From Azospirillum brasilense (GTDB lineage Bacteria; Pseudomonadota; Alphaproteobacteria; Azospirillales; Azospirillaceae): a DNA stretch of 64,000 nt. The position numbers and the translations under genes were made by a program. The DNA is taken from contig NZ_CP032345.1 of NCBI RefSeq assembly GCF_005222205.1, positions 2,853,501-2,917,500 on the forward strand, given 5' to 3'. A model generated the notes under the pieces. The model worked only from the letters and a program-made list of their open reading frames with translations. It was not told the DNA's origin and made no database searches. This document shows, piece after piece, positions 32,891-44,368 of the stretch; the first letter of the stretch is position 1, and each line of letters starts with the position of its first letter.

Positions 32891-33916
32891 ATGAAGATCT
32901 GCATCTTTGGGTCCGGGGCCATCGGCGGGTATCTGGGTGTGCGTCTCCACCAGGCCGGCGCGGATGTCAGCCTCGTGGCGCGCGGCGCCCATCTCACGGC
33001 CATGCGTGAGAACGGCGTGAAGCTGATCGTCGGAGAGGAAGAAACGGTCGTCCACCCCCGCTGCACCGACAACGCGGCGGAACTCGGCCCGCAGGACTAC
33101 GTCATCATCGGTCTGAAGGCCCACTCCGTTCCCAGCGTCGTCGACGCCATCCAGCCGCTGCTCGGCAAGGACACCGCCGTGGTCACCGCGGTCAACGGCA
33201 TCCCCTACTGGTACTTCTACAAGAACGGCGGAGAGTTCGAAGGCCGCGTGCTCGACACCGTCGATCCGGGCGGCATCCAGTGGAACGGCCTGGGGCCGGA
33301 GCGCGCCATCGGCTGCGTCGTCTACCCCGCGACGGAGGTCGTCGAACCCGGCGTCATTCAGCACATCTACGGTGACAAGTTCTCGCTGGGCGAACCGGAC
33401 GGCAGCCAGTCCGACCGCGTGAAGAAGCTCAGCGCGGCCATGGAGGCCGGCGGCCTGCGCGCCCCAGTGCTCGACCGCATCCGCGACGAGATCTGGCTGA
33501 AGCTGTGGGGCAACCTCTGTTTCAACCCGATCAGCGCGCTCACCCACGCCACGCTGGACGTCATCTGCTCCGATCCGGAAACCCGCGCCGTCGCCAAGTC
33601 GATGATGCTGGAGGCCAAGGAGATCGGCGACCGTCTGGGCGTGCATTTCCGCGTGGATGTGGAGCGCCGCATCAACGGCGCCGGTGCGGTCGGCGCGCAC
33701 AAGACCTCGATGCTTCAGGATCTGGAGCGCGGCCGCCCGATGGAAATCGACGCGCTGCTGTCGGTGGTCCAGGAGATGGGCCGCATGGTCGGCGTGGCGA
33801 CCCCGACCATCGACGTGGTCCTGGCGCTCGTCCGCCAGCGCGGCGAGATCGCCGACTGCTACAGCCGCCCGCAGCGGGCATCGTCCGAGGCCGCACCCGC
33901 GGTCGCCGCCCAGTAG
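32891..33916 (+). CDS. panE2: PanE2-like oxalyl-CoA reductase (ketopantoate reductase family)
   Basis: A 341-residue NADPH-dependent reductase. The nucleotide motif ICIFGSGAIGGYLGVRL is at the N-terminus; the catalytic Lys region is ISALTHATL after KLWGNLCFNP. The fold is that of 2-dehydropantoate reductase, but the place in an oxalate locus and the operator in front favour the role known for Methylobacterium PanE2: reducing oxalyl-CoA to glyoxylate. That would link oxalate to the gcl-glxR-glycerate route encoded 20 kb away. GAGAGGAA precedes the ATG. True pantoate synthesis is the alternative. Confidence 0.7.
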   Translation: MKICIFGSGAIGGYLGVRLHQAGADVSLVARGAHLTAMRENGVKLIVGEEETVVHPRCTDNAAELGPQDYVIIGLKAHSVPSVVDAIQPLLGKDTAVVTAVNGIPYWYFYKNGGEFEGRVLDTVDPGGIQWNGLGPERAIGCVVYPATEVVEPGVIQHIYGDKFSLGEPDGSQSDRVKKLSAAMEAGGLRAPVLDRIRDEIWLKLWGNLCFNPISALTHATLDVICSDPETRAVAKSMMLEAKEIGDRLGVHFRVDVERRINGAGAVGAHKTSMLQDLERGRPMEIDALLSVVQEMGRMVGVATPTIDVVLALVRQRGEIADCYSRPQRASSEAAPAVAAQ

Positions 33917-34015
33917 GGCGGACACCGTCCGGCCCCGCACACAGAAACCAACGCCCCCAACGACGCAGCGAAGCAACGCCGAGGGGCCGGACAATCGCTT
34001 CACAGGAGGAGCGTC

Positions 34016-34471
34016 ATGAGGGTTGAAGACATTCTCCGCCGGAAGGGGACGCGCATCGGCACGGTGCGCATCAACGAAACCGTGGAAACGGCGTTGCGTC
34101 TTCTGAAGGCCGAAAACACCGGCGCGCTGGTGGTCAAGGACGTCTGCCGGACCGAGGGCAACACGGTCGTCGGGGTGATCTCCGAACGCGACATCGTGCG
34201 CAGCCTGACCGACCGCGGGCCGGGCATCCTGTCCCTGCCGGTCACGGCGGTGATGAGCCACCATCCCGTCTGCTGCACGCCCGGCGATTCCGTCCGCCGC
34301 GTGCTCCAGCTGATGGACGAGCATACCATTCGTCACATCCCCGTTCTGGACGGCGCCTCGCTCGTCGGCGTGGTCAGCGTGCGCGATCTCATTAAGGCGC
34401 AACTCGACGCCGCCCCGCCGGACGCCGAGCCGGGCGAAGTCGTCAGCTATCCCGTCGCCGCGGCCCAGTGA
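34016..34471 (+). CDS. CBS-domain pair protein
   Basis: A 151-residue protein of two CBS motifs (about 8-65 and 75-130): GVISERDIVRSL and HIPVLDGASLVGVVSVRDLI. CBS pairs bind adenosine nucleotides or NAD(H) and regulate partners; the partner is not known. AGGAGG lies just before the ATG. It sits upstream of the transhydrogenase genes and a second CBS protein lies downstream of them. Confidence 0.88.
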   Translation: MRVEDILRRKGTRIGTVRINETVETALRLLKAENTGALVVKDVCRTEGNTVVGVISERDIVRSLTDRGPGILSLPVTAVMSHHPVCCTPGDSVRRVLQLMDEHTIRHIPVLDGASLVGVVSVRDLIKAQLDAAPPDAEPGEVVSYPVAAAQ

Positions 34472-34721
34472 CGGACGACGGCGTCCCGGGCCGTTGTGCC
34501 TGGGGCACCTTCCCATGACGGCGGCGGTGATCCGGAGGCGGTCACCCGCATCCATCCCGGGTGACCGCTCCGCCGCCCCGCGGACCAGACGCCGGACCAT
34601 GCTCCGGCACCGACATCATTCGAGAATTTGACCGGCGGGCCGCCCGCCGAGGCCGCCCGCCGCCGAGGCCGGAGCGCTGACGCCTCGTCCTGCCGATTGC
34701 TTTGGGAGGCAATCAACAACC

Positions 34722-35894
34722 ATGAAAATCGCCATACCCAGGGAGCGGCGCGCGGGCGAGAATCGCGTCGCGGCGTCTCCGGAAACCGTCAAGAAGATCA
34801 AGGGTCTCGGTCTCGACGTCGTGGTCGAGGCCGGCGCCGGTCTGGGCTCGAACCTGCCGGACCGGGTGTACCAGGACGCCGGCGCGGAGATCGCGCCGGA
34901 TGCCGCGTCGGCGCTGGCCGACGCCGACATCGTGCTGAAGGTGCAGCGCCCGCTGCTGGCCGGGGAAGGGGACCTCGACGAGCTGGCGCTGATCAAGCGC
35001 GGTGCGCTGCTGTTCGCCATCCTCAACCCCTACAACAGCCGCGACCATGTGGCGGCCTACGCCGCGGCCGGAGTGAACGCCTTCGCCATGGAGTTCATGC
35101 CGCGCATCACCCGCGCCCAGGTCATGGACGTGCTGTCCTCCCAGGCCAACCTCGCCGGCTACAAGGCGGTGGTCGACGCCGCCAGCGAGTATGGCCGGGC
35201 CTACCCGATGATGATGACCGCGGCGGGCACCGTGCCGCCGGCGCGTGCCTTCATCATGGGCGTCGGCGTCGCTGGTCTGCAGGCGATCGCCACGGCCAAG
35301 CGGCTGGGCGCCATCGTCTCGGCCACCGACGTGCGCCCGGCGGTCAAGGAGCAGGTGCAGTCGCTGGGCGGCAGCTTCGTCGCGGTGGAGAACGAGGAGT
35401 TCAAGCAGGCCGAGACGGCGGGCGGCTACGCCAAGGAGATGTCCGACGACTACAAGCGCCAGCAGGCGGCGCTGGTGGCCGAGCACATCAAGAAGCAGGA
35501 CATCGTCATCACCACGGCGCTGATCCCCGGGCGCAAGGCGCCGATCCTGGTGACGCGCGAGCATGTCGCGTCGATGAAGCCGGGCTCGGTGATCATCGAT
35601 CTGGCGGTGGAGCAGGGCGGCAACGTTGAGGGCTCGGAACTGGGCAAGGTCGTCACCACGGAGAACGGGGTGAAGATCGTCGGCCACGCCAACTACCCCA
35701 GCCGCATCGCCGAGAGCGCCTCGCTCTTGTACGCCAAGAACCTCCTCGCTCTGCTGCAGTCGCTGCACGACAAGGAAAAGGGCATCGCCCTCAACTGGGA
35801 CGACGAGATCGTGAAGGCCATCGCGCTTACCCGCGATGGGCAGGTCGTCCATCCCGCCTTCGCGGACGCGGTCCGCGAAGTCCAGACCGTCTGA
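34722..35894 (+). CDS. pntAA: NAD(P) transhydrogenase subunit alpha part 1
   Basis: A 390-residue NAD(H)-binding subunit (domain I) of the proton-driven transhydrogenase, which makes NADPH from [24 protein letters not shown] opens the AlaDH/PNT N domain; [18 protein letters not shown] is the NAD fold. It is split from pntAB as in Rhodospirillum and relatives. It heads a three-gene operon. The 250 bp upstream show no operator of the oxalate type. Confidence 0.95.
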   Translation: MKIAIPRERRAGENRVAASPETVKKIKGLGLDVVVEAGAGLGSNLPDRVYQDAGAEIAPDAASALADADIVLKVQRPLLAGEGDLDELALIKRGALLFAILNPYNSRDHVAAYAAAGVNAFAMEFMPRITRAQVMDVLSSQANLAGYKAVVDAASEYGRAYPMMMTAAGTVPPARAFIMGVGVAGLQAIATAKRLGAIVSATDVRPAVKEQVQSLGGSFVAVENEEFKQAETAGGYAKEMSDDYKRQQAALVAEHIKKQDIVITTALIPGRKAPILVTREHVASMKPGSVIIDLAVEQGGNVEGSELGKVVTTENGVKIVGHANYPSRIAESASLLYAKNLLALLQSLHDKEKGIALNWDDEIVKAIALTRDGQVVHPAFADAVREVQTV

Positions 35895-35907
35895 GGAGGC
35901 GGCTTCC

Positions 35908-36342
35908 ATGGAACATCCCGATCCCGCGAGCCAGATTGAGGCCTTCCGCCACTCGCTCCTCACCCTGACCAACCAGACGGCGGAGCTTCAGGTCCAGGTC
36001 GCCCAAATGACCCACGCGATGCCGATCCCGGCGCCCGTCCTGGAAGCGGCGAGCCACGGCAACTTCTTCATCACCGGACTGACGGTGTTCGTGCTGGCCT
36101 GCTTCGTCGGCTACTACGTGGTGTGGCGGGTGACGCCGGCGCTGCACTCGCCGCTGATGGCGGTGACCAACGCGGTGTCCTCGGTGATCATCGTCGGCGC
36201 CCTGATCGCCGCCGGCCCGGCCGGCTTCGGCTTCTCCAAGATCATGGGCTTCCTCGCGGTCATCCTGGCCAGCGTCAACATCTTCGGCGGCTTCCTGGTC
36301 ACCCAGCGCATGCTGTCGATGTTCAAGAAGAAGGGCAAGTAA
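35908..36342 (+). CDS. pntAB: NAD(P) transhydrogenase subunit alpha part 2
   Basis: A 144-residue membrane subunit with about four hydrophobic segments in the C-terminal two thirds ([51 protein letters not shown]). It forms the proton channel with PntB. It starts 13 bp after pntAA and ends 2 bp before pntB. Its N-terminus (about 45 residues) is hydrophilic and longer than in E. coli's fused form. Confidence 0.93.
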   Translation: MEHPDPASQIEAFRHSLLTLTNQTAELQVQVAQMTHAMPIPAPVLEAASHGNFFITGLTVFVLACFVGYYVVWRVTPALHSPLMAVTNAVSSVIIVGALIAAGPAGFGFSKIMGFLAVILASVNIFGGFLVTQRMLSMFKKKGK

Positions 36343-36344
36343 CC

Positions 36345-37739
36345 ATGGAAACCCTGTCCGCCCTTCTCTATCTGGTCGCCTCGGTCTGCTTCATCATGGC
36401 CCTGCGCGGCCTGTCCAGCCCGGAGACCTCCCGCCAGGGCAACTTCTTCGGCATGGCCGGCATGACCATCGCCGTGCTGACCACGCTGGCCCTGCCCATC
36501 GTCCAGTCCTACTGGATGATCGTGCTCGGCATCGCCATCGGCGGCGGCATCGGCTACGTCATCGCCAAGAAGATCGAGATGACCGCCCTGCCGCAGCTCG
36601 TCGCCGCCTTCCACTCGCTGGTCGGTCTGGCCGCGGTGTTCGTGGCGCTGTCGGCCTTCTACTCGCCCGAGGCCTACGGCATCGGCGTGCCCGGCGCCAT
36701 CGCCAAGGGCTCGCTGGTCGAGATGGCGCTGGGCACCGCCATCGGCGCCATCACCTTCACCGGCTCGATCGTCGCCTTTGCCAAGCTGCAGGGTCTGGTC
36801 ACCGGCAAGCCGCTGGTCTTCCCCTTCCAGCACCACCTCAACGCCGGCCTCGGCATCCTCACCATCCTCCTCATCGTCTGGCTGGTGCAGAGCAACGCCG
36901 ATGCCCCGATGTGGCTGATCGTCGCCGTGTCGCTGGCGCTCGGCCTGCTGCTGATCCTGCCGATCGGCGGCGCCGACATGCCGGTGGTGATCTCGATGCT
37001 GAACAGCTACTCGGGCTGGGCGGCGGCGGGCATCGGCTTCACGCTGCAGAACAACCTGCTGATCGTCACGGGCGCGCTGGTCGGCTCGTCGGGCGCGATC
37101 CTGTCCTACATCATGTGCAAGGGCATGAACCGCTCGATCTTCAACGTCATCCTGGGCGGCTTCGGCGGCGACAGCGGGGCGGCGTCGGCGGCGGCCGGCG
37201 GCGGTGAGCGCGGCACGGTCAAGGCCGGCTCGCCGGAGGACGCGGCCTACATCATGAAGAACGCCCAGTCGGTGATCATCGTCCCCGGCTACGGCATGGC
37301 GGTGGCCCAGGCCCAGCACGCGCTGCGCGAGATGGCCGACCTGCTGAAGAAGGAAGGCGTCGAGGTCAAGTACGCCATCCACCCGGTGGCGGGACGCATG
37401 CCCGGGCACATGAACGTGCTGCTGGCCGAGGCCAACGTGCCCTACGACGAGGTGTTCGAGCTAGAGGACATCAACCGCGACTTCAGCACCGCGGACGTGG
37501 CCTTCGTGATCGGCGCCAACGACGTGACCAACCCGGCGGCCAAGACCGATCCGCAGTCGCCGATCTACGGCATGCCGATCCTCGACGTGGAGAAGGCCAA
37601 GACGGTGTTCTTCATCAAGCGCGGCATGGCCGCCGGCTACGCCGGCGTCGAGAACGAGCTGTTCTTCCGCCCCAACACCATGATGCTGTTCGGTGACGCC
37701 AAGAAGGTCACCGAAGAGGTCGTGAAGGCCACCGAGTAA
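36345..37739 (+). CDS. pntB: NAD(P) transhydrogenase subunit beta
   Basis: A 464-residue subunit: about eight membrane segments, then the NADP(H)-binding domain III with VIIVPGYGMAVAQAQHAL, HPVAGRMPGHMNVLLAEA and GANDVTNPAA, all typical. It completes the NADH-to-NADPH proton-coupled enzyme. A strong terminator ends the operon. Confidence 0.96.
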   Translation: METLSALLYLVASVCFIMALRGLSSPETSRQGNFFGMAGMTIAVLTTLALPIVQSYWMIVLGIAIGGGIGYVIAKKIEMTALPQLVAAFHSLVGLAAVFVALSAFYSPEAYGIGVPGAIAKGSLVEMALGTAIGAITFTGSIVAFAKLQGLVTGKPLVFPFQHHLNAGLGILTILLIVWLVQSNADAPMWLIVAVSLALGLLLILPIGGADMPVVISMLNSYSGWAAAGIGFTLQNNLLIVTGALVGSSGAILSYIMCKGMNRSIFNVILGGFGGDSGAASAAAGGGERGTVKAGSPEDAAYIMKNAQSVIIVPGYGMAVAQAQHALREMADLLKKEGVEVKYAIHPVAGRMPGHMNVLLAEANVPYDEVFELEDINRDFSTADVAFVIGANDVTNPAAKTDPQSPIYGMPILDVEKAKTVFFIKRGMAAGYAGVENELFFRPNTMMLFGDAKKVTEEVVKATE

Positions 37740-37754
37740 AGCTCGGCCGAAAAG

Positions 37755-37793
37755 AAAAGCCCCTTCCTGGACGAACCGGGAAGGGGCTTTTTT
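37755..37793 (+). terminator. terminator of pnt operon
   Basis: AAAAGCCCCTTCC (37755-37767) and GGAAGGGGCTTTT (37779-37791) with an 11-nt loop and T-run. Also usable by the convergent CBS-BON gene. Confidence 0.85.
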
Positions 37794-37814
37794 GTTGCCG
37801 CATCGGCGATTGGC

Positions 37815-38516
37815 TCAGAAGCCGACCGCGCCTTCGGCGACATGATCCACGATGATCAGGTGATTTTCCACGCGGGTGACGCCGGGCGTATTCTCCGCGG
37901 CGACGCGAATGGCGTCACGCTGCGCCTCGGTGCGGACGCTGCCCCAGAGATGCACGACGCCGTTGCGCACCACGATGTTTTCGCTGATCTCCGGTGCCCA
38001 GGGCTGCGCCCGCAGGGTTTCCAGAAGCCGGTCGCGCACGACGCGGTCGTCCGCGGCGGCCGGGGAGACGTCCGGCGCGATGCTGGCGAGGACGTGCAGC
38101 AGGTTGGCGCGGCTGACGATGCCGACCAGCTTGCCGTTGTTCAGCACCGGAACGCGCTTGATGCGGTTGCCCTCCATCAGGCGGACCACCTCGTCGAGCG
38201 GGGTCTCCTCCGTGACGGAGATCAGCGACTCCGTCATCGCGTCGCGCACATGGCGGCCGTGGGACTTGGTGTAGTCGGCGGCCTGGTTCGGCGCGCCAGC
38301 GAACATGGCGAGCCACCAGGAGGCCCGGCGGACCGTGCCGGTCTCTGTCCGGCGCAACAGGTCGCCTTCGCTGATGACGCCGAGCAGGCGCCCGTTCGAA
38401 TCGCAGACGGGCAGGCCGCTGATCCGGTTCTCCAGCATGCGCTTCGCGGCTTCGGTCACCGTGGCGTCGGGACCGATGGTGACCACCTGACGGGTCATGA
38501 TGTCCGCAGCTTTCAT
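37815..38516 (-). CDS. CBS-pair and BON domain protein
   Basis: A 233-residue protein. CBS 1 (about 1-60: MKAADIMTRQVVTIGPDATV), CBS 2 (about 85-150: VPVLNNGKLVGIVSRANLL) and a C-terminal BON domain (about 160-230: ENIVVRNGVVHLWGSVRTEA). No signal peptide, so cytoplasmic; BON domains bind membranes or proteins. GGAGGAA precedes the ATG. A TGGTATACCA-type operator lies 71 bp upstream, which puts it in the oxalate regulon. Confidence 0.9.
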   Translation of the reverse strand: MKAADIMTRQVVTIGPDATVTEAAKRMLENRISGLPVCDSNGRLLGVISEGDLLRRTETGTVRRASWWLAMFAGAPNQAADYTKSHGRHVRDAMTESLISVTEETPLDEVVRLMEGNRIKRVPVLNNGKLVGIVSRANLLHVLASIAPDVSPAAADDRVVRDRLLETLRAQPWAPEISENIVVRNGVVHLWGSVRTEAQRDAIRVAAENTPGVTRVENHLIIVDHVAEGAVGF

Positions 38517-38586
38517 GGCTTTCCTCCGTTTGCCTGATTCGTTGACCCAGCCAACATACACACACGAGAAGTGCGGTGAAACTGTC

Positions 38587-38603
38587 TGGTGTACGGTATA
38601 CCA
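38587..38603. promoter_or_regulatory. GntR-type operator e (CBS-BON gene)
   Basis: TGGTGT, one base, CGGTATACCA. Same half-site spacing as sites b and d. Confidence 0.6.
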
Positions 38604-38773
38604 ATTTGCCGCAGGGCGAAGTCCGCGGCGGGGCAAATTTTACAGGCGGGAAAAAAGAAGGCTCCGCTGGCAGGAAGCCGCGGAGCCGTCAGGTGGGGGA
38701 ATCTACAGGGAGGAATGCGTGTAGTTCCAAGGACGTTTGTACCCCCAGCGATCCGCCTCAACCACAGTGGATT

Positions 38774-38819
38774 CGGTATACCAGTCATGCAGCATGTGGA
38801 TACCGTATACGGTATTCCA
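38774..38819. promoter_or_regulatory. GntR-type operators f1 and f2
   Basis: CGGTATACCA at 38774-38783, then a long dyad at 38797-38819 centred on ACCGTATACGGT with outer TGGA/TTCCA. Two sites about 20 bp apart suggest cooperative binding. Confidence 0.6.
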
Positions 38820-38933
38820 AAAGGGCCTTAAGAGAGCAGACTTTCCAGGCTGCAGCAGAGGAATGGCCGCGTCGTCGTTCATCGAAGAAACAGTCCGCGA
38901 TCCGAACATATCTGCTTGTCATGAACTGGCATC

Positions 38934-38951
38934 TGGTATACCGTATCACCA
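38934..38951. promoter_or_regulatory. GntR-type operator g (gntR1-oxc)
   Basis: TGGTATACCG followed by ATCACCA. It is the nearest site to gntR1 (108 bp) and fits autoregulation of gntR1-oxc. Confidence 0.6.
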
Positions 38952-39058
38952 ATCCAAGCCGCTTCCCTCTCCGGGGCAATGAAAGCGCGGCCCGAACCCC
39001 GTCAACCGGGGGAAACCCCGGATCATTCCGGGGCGGAGAGAGAGGGACGGGAACGCCA

Positions 39059-39748
39059 ATGCAGATGATGAGTTTCTCGGTCGCACCCCTGGATCAGGGG
39101 ATGAGCTTCAAGGCCAAGGCCTACCAGGCGCTGCGCCAGGCCATCACCCAGATGGACATCTACGGCGGGCCGAGCGAGATCCGCCTCGACGAGCGTCAGC
39201 TCTGCGAGGCGCTGGGCGTCAGCCGCACCCCGGTGCGCGAGGCCATGGCGCTCCTGGAGCAGGAGGGCTTCATCCGCTCCATGCCCCGGCGCGGCATCTT
39301 CGTCGTGCGCAAGACCAAGGCGGAGATCATCGAGATGATCACCGTCTGCGCCGCGCTCGAAGGCATGGCCGCCCGCCTCTTCGTCGAGCGCGCCGACGAG
39401 CGCGGCATGGCCGACCTGCACGCCACCTTCGACCGCTTCGCCGAAGGCGAGCTGGCCGACCACGTGCTGGAGTATTCCGACGCCAACGTCGCCTTCCACC
39501 AGTCGATCATCCAGGCCTCGGGCTGCACGCTCATCGCCGACCTGACCGACCGCTTCTTCATCCACATGCGGGCCATCCGCCGCGTCACCATGCGCCGCGG
39601 CGGCCGGGCCGAGACGTCCATCGTCGAGCACCGCGACATCATCGACGCCCTGACCCGGCGCGACGCCGACCTCGCCGAGCGGCGGGTGCGCGAGCACACG
39701 CTGGGGCTGGCCCGCCATGTCGAACAGCACTGCGATTTTCTCGATTGA
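39059..39748 (+). CDS. GntR/FCD-family regulator 1 of oxalate genes
   Basis: A 229-residue regulator. The winged helix (about 15-80) includes [20 protein letters not shown] and [19 protein letters not shown]; the rest is an FCD ligand domain with its metal-type His/Asp residues ([22 protein letters not shown]). It lies 41 bp before oxc and behind four operator-like sites, so it probably controls itself, oxc and the wider regulon in response to an oxalate or glyoxylate-derived metabolite. It is a close paralogue of the regulator at 59884. ATG at 39059 or 39065. Confidence 0.88.
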   Translation: MQMMSFSVAPLDQGMSFKAKAYQALRQAITQMDIYGGPSEIRLDERQLCEALGVSRTPVREAMALLEQEGFIRSMPRRGIFVVRKTKAEIIEMITVCAALEGMAARLFVERADERGMADLHATFDRFAEGELADHVLEYSDANVAFHQSIIQASGCTLIADLTDRFFIHMRAIRRVTMRRGGRAETSIVEHRDIIDALTRRDADLAERRVREHTLGLARHVEQHCDFLD

Positions 39749-39789
39749 CCGATCGTGAACCGAATAAGAGTCGGGGAGGAGTAACCCTT

Positions 39790-41547
39790 ATGTCAGCCGT
39801 CACAGTCCTCAACAACCAAGCCACGGCCGCCACCGATGCGGAACCGGCGCTGACGGATGGTTTCCAGCTCGTCATCGATGCCCTCAAGCTCAACGGCATC
39901 GAGAACCTCTACGTCGTGCCGGGCATCCCGATTTCCGACCTGCTGCGCATGGCCCAGGGCGAGGGGCTGCGGGTCATCTCCTTCCGCCACGAGCAGAACG
40001 CCGGCAACGCCGCCGCCATCGCCGGCTTCCTGACCAAGAAGCCGGGCGTGTGCATGACCGTCTCGGCGCCGGGCTTCCTCAACGGCCTGACCGCGCTGGC
40101 CAACGCCACCACCAACTGCTTCCCGATGATCCTGATCTCCGGCTCGTCGGAGCGCGAGATCGTCGACCTCCAGCAGGGCGACTACGAGGAGATGGACCAG
40201 CTGGCCATCGCCAAGCCGCTGTGCAAGGCGGCCTTCCGCGTGCTGCACGCCCAGGACATCGGCATCGCCGTGGCCCGCGCGATCCGCGCCGCGGTGTCGG
40301 GCCGGCCGGGCGGCGTCTACCTCGACCTGCCGGCCAAGCTGTTCTCGCAGGTGATGGACGCCGCCGAGGGCGCGCGCTCGCTGGTCAAGGTGGTCGACGC
40401 CGCGCCGGCGCAGCTGCCCTCGCCGGACTCGGTGGCGCGCGCGCTTGAGGTGCTGAAGGGCGCCAAGCGGCCGCTGATCATCCTCGGCAAGGGCGCCGCC
40501 TACGCCCAGGCCGACGAGGCGGTGCGCGAGCTGGTCGAGAAGAGCGGCATCCCGTTCCTGCCGATGAGCATGGCCAAGGGTCTGCTGCCCGACACCCACC
40601 CGCAGTCGGCGGGGGCGGCGCGCTCGATGGTTCTGAAGGACGCCGACGTGGTGGTCCTGGTGGGGGCGCGTCTGAACTGGCTCTTGTCGCACGGCAAGGG
40701 CAAGACCTGGGGCGAGCCGGGGTCGAAGACCTTCATCCAGATCGACATCGAGCCGCGCGAGATGGACAGCAACGTGGCGATCGTGGCGCCGCTGGTCGGC
40801 GACATCGGGTCGTGCGTGTCGGCGCTGACCGCCGGGATGGCCAAGGGTTGGACGCCGCCGCCGGCGGAATGGACGGGGGCCGTGGCGGCGCGCAAGGAGG
40901 CGAACATCGCCAAGATGGCGCCCAAGCTGATGAGCAACGCCTCGCCGATGAACTTCCACGGGGCGCTGGGCGCGCTGCGCCGGGTGGTGCAGGAGCGGCC
41001 GGACGCGCTGCTGGTGAACGAGGGTGCGAACACGCTGGACCTGGCGCGCGGGATCATCGACATGCACCAGCCGCGCAAGCGCCTGGACGTCGGGACCTGG
41101 GGCGTGATGGGCATCGGCATGGGCTTCGCGGTGGCCGCGGCTGTGGAGTCGGGCAAGCCGGTGCTGGCGGTTGAGGGCGACAGCGCCTTCGGCTTCTCGG
41201 GCATGGAGGTGGAGACGATCTGCCGGTACAAGCTGCCGGTGTGCATCGTGGTGTTCAACAACAACGGCATCTACAAGGGGACGGACGTGAACCCGACGGG
41301 CGGGTCGGACCCGTCGCCGATGGTCTTCGTACCGGACTCGCGCTACGACAAGATGATGGAGGCCTTCGGCGGCGAGGGCGTCAATGTGACGACGCCGGAC
41401 GAGCTGTACCGGGCGGTCAGCGCGGCGATGGACAGCGGAAAGCCGACGCTGATCAACGCGGTGATCGACCCCAACGCCGGGTCGGAGAGCGGCAACATCG
41501 GCAGCCTCAACCCCACCAGCGCCGTCCGCAAGGGGCCCAAGACGTAA
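39790..41547 (+). CDS. oxc: oxalyl-CoA decarboxylase
   Basis: This 585-residue TPP enzyme converts oxalyl-CoA to formyl-CoA and CO2. The catalytic Glu is Glu68 in [15 protein letters not shown]/Mg binding is [20 protein letters not shown] and [10 protein letters not shown]; the ending SAVRKGPKT resembles the CoA-closing tail of the Oxalobacter enzyme. GGGGAGGAG precedes the ATG. It follows gntR1 directly and is separated from frc by a hairpin that may act as a partial terminator. Confidence 0.96.
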   Translation: MSAVTVLNNQATAATDAEPALTDGFQLVIDALKLNGIENLYVVPGIPISDLLRMAQGEGLRVISFRHEQNAGNAAAIAGFLTKKPGVCMTVSAPGFLNGLTALANATTNCFPMILISGSSEREIVDLQQGDYEEMDQLAIAKPLCKAAFRVLHAQDIGIAVARAIRAAVSGRPGGVYLDLPAKLFSQVMDAAEGARSLVKVVDAAPAQLPSPDSVARALEVLKGAKRPLIILGKGAAYAQADEAVRELVEKSGIPFLPMSMAKGLLPDTHPQSAGAARSMVLKDADVVVLVGARLNWLLSHGKGKTWGEPGSKTFIQIDIEPREMDSNVAIVAPLVGDIGSCVSALTAGMAKGWTPPPAEWTGAVAARKEANIAKMAPKLMSNASPMNFHGALGALRRVVQERPDALLVNEGANTLDLARGIIDMHQPRKRLDVGTWGVMGIGMGFAVAAAVESGKPVLAVEGDSAFGFSGMEVETICRYKLPVCIVVFNNNGIYKGTDVNPTGGSDPSPMVFVPDSRYDKMMEAFGGEGVNVTTPDELYRAVSAAMDSGKPTLINAVIDPNAGSESGNIGSLNPTSAVRKGPKT

Positions 41548-41591
41548 CGATCAAGCGTTAACCAAGGACGCCGGTTCTCCGGTTCCAGGCC

Positions 41592-41628
41592 GGGCGGCCC
41601 TGCCAGCGAGGGGTGGGGCCGCCCTTTT
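41592..41628 (+). terminator. terminator or attenuator between oxc and frc
   Basis: Arms GGGCGGCCC (41592-41600) and GGGCCGCCC (41616-41624), 15-nt loop, then TTTT. Confidence 0.6.
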
Positions 41629-41659
41629 CAGACACAGAGCACCACCGGGAGGAACGACG

Positions 41660-42937
41660 ATGGGAAAAGCTCTTGAAGGCGTGCGGGTTCTGGACTTTAC
41701 CCATGTTCAGTCGGGTCCGACCTGCACGCAGCTTCTGGCGTGGTTCGGCGCCGACGTGATCAAGGTCGAGCGTCCGGGCGAGGGCGACATCACGCGCGGC
41801 CAGCTCCGCGACGTGCCCGAGGCCGACAGCCTCTATTTCACCATGCTGAACCACAACAAGCGGTCCATCACGCTGGACACCAAGAACCCGGACGGCAAGC
41901 GCGTCCTGGAGGATCTGGTGCGCATCTGCGACGTGATGGTCGAGAATTTCGCCCCCGGCGTGCTCGACCGCATGGGCCTCACCTGGGAGCGCATCCAGGA
42001 GCTGAACCCCCGAATCATCGTCGCCTCGGTCAAGGGCTTCGGCCCCGGTCCCTACGAGGACTGCAAGGTCTATGAGAACGTCGCGCAGTGCGCCGGCGGC
42101 TCGGCCTCGACGACCGGTTTCGACGACGGCCCGCCGATGGTCACCGGCGCCCAGATCGGCGACAGCGGCACCGGCCTGCATCTGGCGCTGGGCATCGTCA
42201 CGGCGCTCTACCAGCGCACCCAGACCGGGCGCGGCCAGAAGGTGCTGGCGGCCATGCAGGACGCCGTGCTGAACCTCTGCCGCGTCAAGCTGCGCGACCA
42301 GCAGCGGCTGGAGCGCGGCCCGCTGAAAGAGTACCCGCAGTACCCGAACGGCGAGTTCGGTGACACCGTGCCGCGCGCCGGCAACGCCTCGGGCGGCGGC
42401 CAGCCGGGCTGGATCCTGAAGTGCAAGGGCTGGGAGACCGATCCCAACGCCTACATCTACTTCATCACCCAGGCGCCGGTGTGGGCGAAGATCTGCGACG
42501 TCATCGGCAAGCCGGAATGGGTCACCGATCCCGACTACGCGACGCCCGCCGCGCGCCTGCCGCGCCTGAAGGACATCTTCGCGACCGTCGAGGAATGGAC
42601 CATGACCAAGACGAAGTTCGAGGTCATGGAGATCCTGAACAAGTACGACATCCCCTGCGGCCCCATCCTGTCGATGAAGGAGCTGGCGGAGGACCAGTCG
42701 CTGCGCGAGACCGGCACCATCGTCGAGGTCGATCACCCGACGCGCGGCAAGTACCTGACGGTCGGCAACCCGATCAAGCTGTCGGACAGCCCGACCGAGG
42801 TCACGCGGTCGCCGCTGCTGGGTGAGCACACCGACGAGATCCTGCGCGAGGTGCTCGGCTTCGACGAGCGGCGCATTTCCGAGGTTCGCGACAGCGGCGC
42901 TCTGGGGCTGGTCGTTCCCCGCATGGCCGCCGAGTAA
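41660..42937 (+). CDS. frc: formyl-CoA:oxalate CoA-transferase
   Basis: A 425-residue class III CoA-transferase that moves CoA from formyl-CoA to oxalate, giving oxalyl-CoA and formate. The start [20 protein letters not shown] and the catalytic Asp168 in [12 protein letters not shown] are diagnostic; GGGQPGW is the glycine loop. With oxc it forms the CoA cycle of oxalate breakdown; formate leaves by the OFA antiporters. GGGAGGAACGACG precedes the ATG. Confidence 0.96.
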   Translation: MGKALEGVRVLDFTHVQSGPTCTQLLAWFGADVIKVERPGEGDITRGQLRDVPEADSLYFTMLNHNKRSITLDTKNPDGKRVLEDLVRICDVMVENFAPGVLDRMGLTWERIQELNPRIIVASVKGFGPGPYEDCKVYENVAQCAGGSASTTGFDDGPPMVTGAQIGDSGTGLHLALGIVTALYQRTQTGRGQKVLAAMQDAVLNLCRVKLRDQQRLERGPLKEYPQYPNGEFGDTVPRAGNASGGGQPGWILKCKGWETDPNAYIYFITQAPVWAKICDVIGKPEWVTDPDYATPAARLPRLKDIFATVEEWTMTKTKFEVMEILNKYDIPCGPILSMKELAEDQSLRETGTIVEVDHPTRGKYLTVGNPIKLSDSPTEVTRSPLLGEHTDEILREVLGFDERRISEVRDSGALGLVVPRMAAE

Positions 42938-42952
42938 AGACAGCCGTGGCAG

Positions 42953-42973
42953 GGGCGTCCCGACGGGACGCCC
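42953..42973 (+). terminator. hairpin after frc
   Basis: GGGCGTCCC-GAC-GGGACGCCC. No U-run; the stem equals that after rpsI. Weak terminator candidate. Confidence 0.4.
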
Positions 42974-43170
42974 GCTCCATGAGAGGCCGGTCCGCCGGCG
43001 CGCCGTCCCGGAGGTAGGACGCGTGGCCGCGGGCGTCCGGCGAGCCATCGGCTTACCCGCCCATTCTTCCACAGATTCAGCACAGGACGCAGGGTGCCGG
43101 CGCGGGACGCGTCAGCGCCGATGCCGGCCTGCGCCCCGCACCCTTCCATTTTAAACACCCGAAGACAGCC

Positions 43171-44367
<1,197 letters not shown>

Positions 44368-44368
44368 G

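Larger units (their letters stand above)
38517..39058. other. divergent control region CBS-BON / gntR1
   Basis: A 542-bp gap with four operator-like sites (38587, 38774, 38797, 38934). The open frames within it have no ribosome sites and run across the operators, so they are not taken as genes. Confidence 0.6.

Noticed and set aside
38576-39058. N-terminal extension of gntR1 and small frames in the gap before it
   Set aside because: They cross four operator-like palindromes, have no ribosome site, and extend past the normal GntR start.
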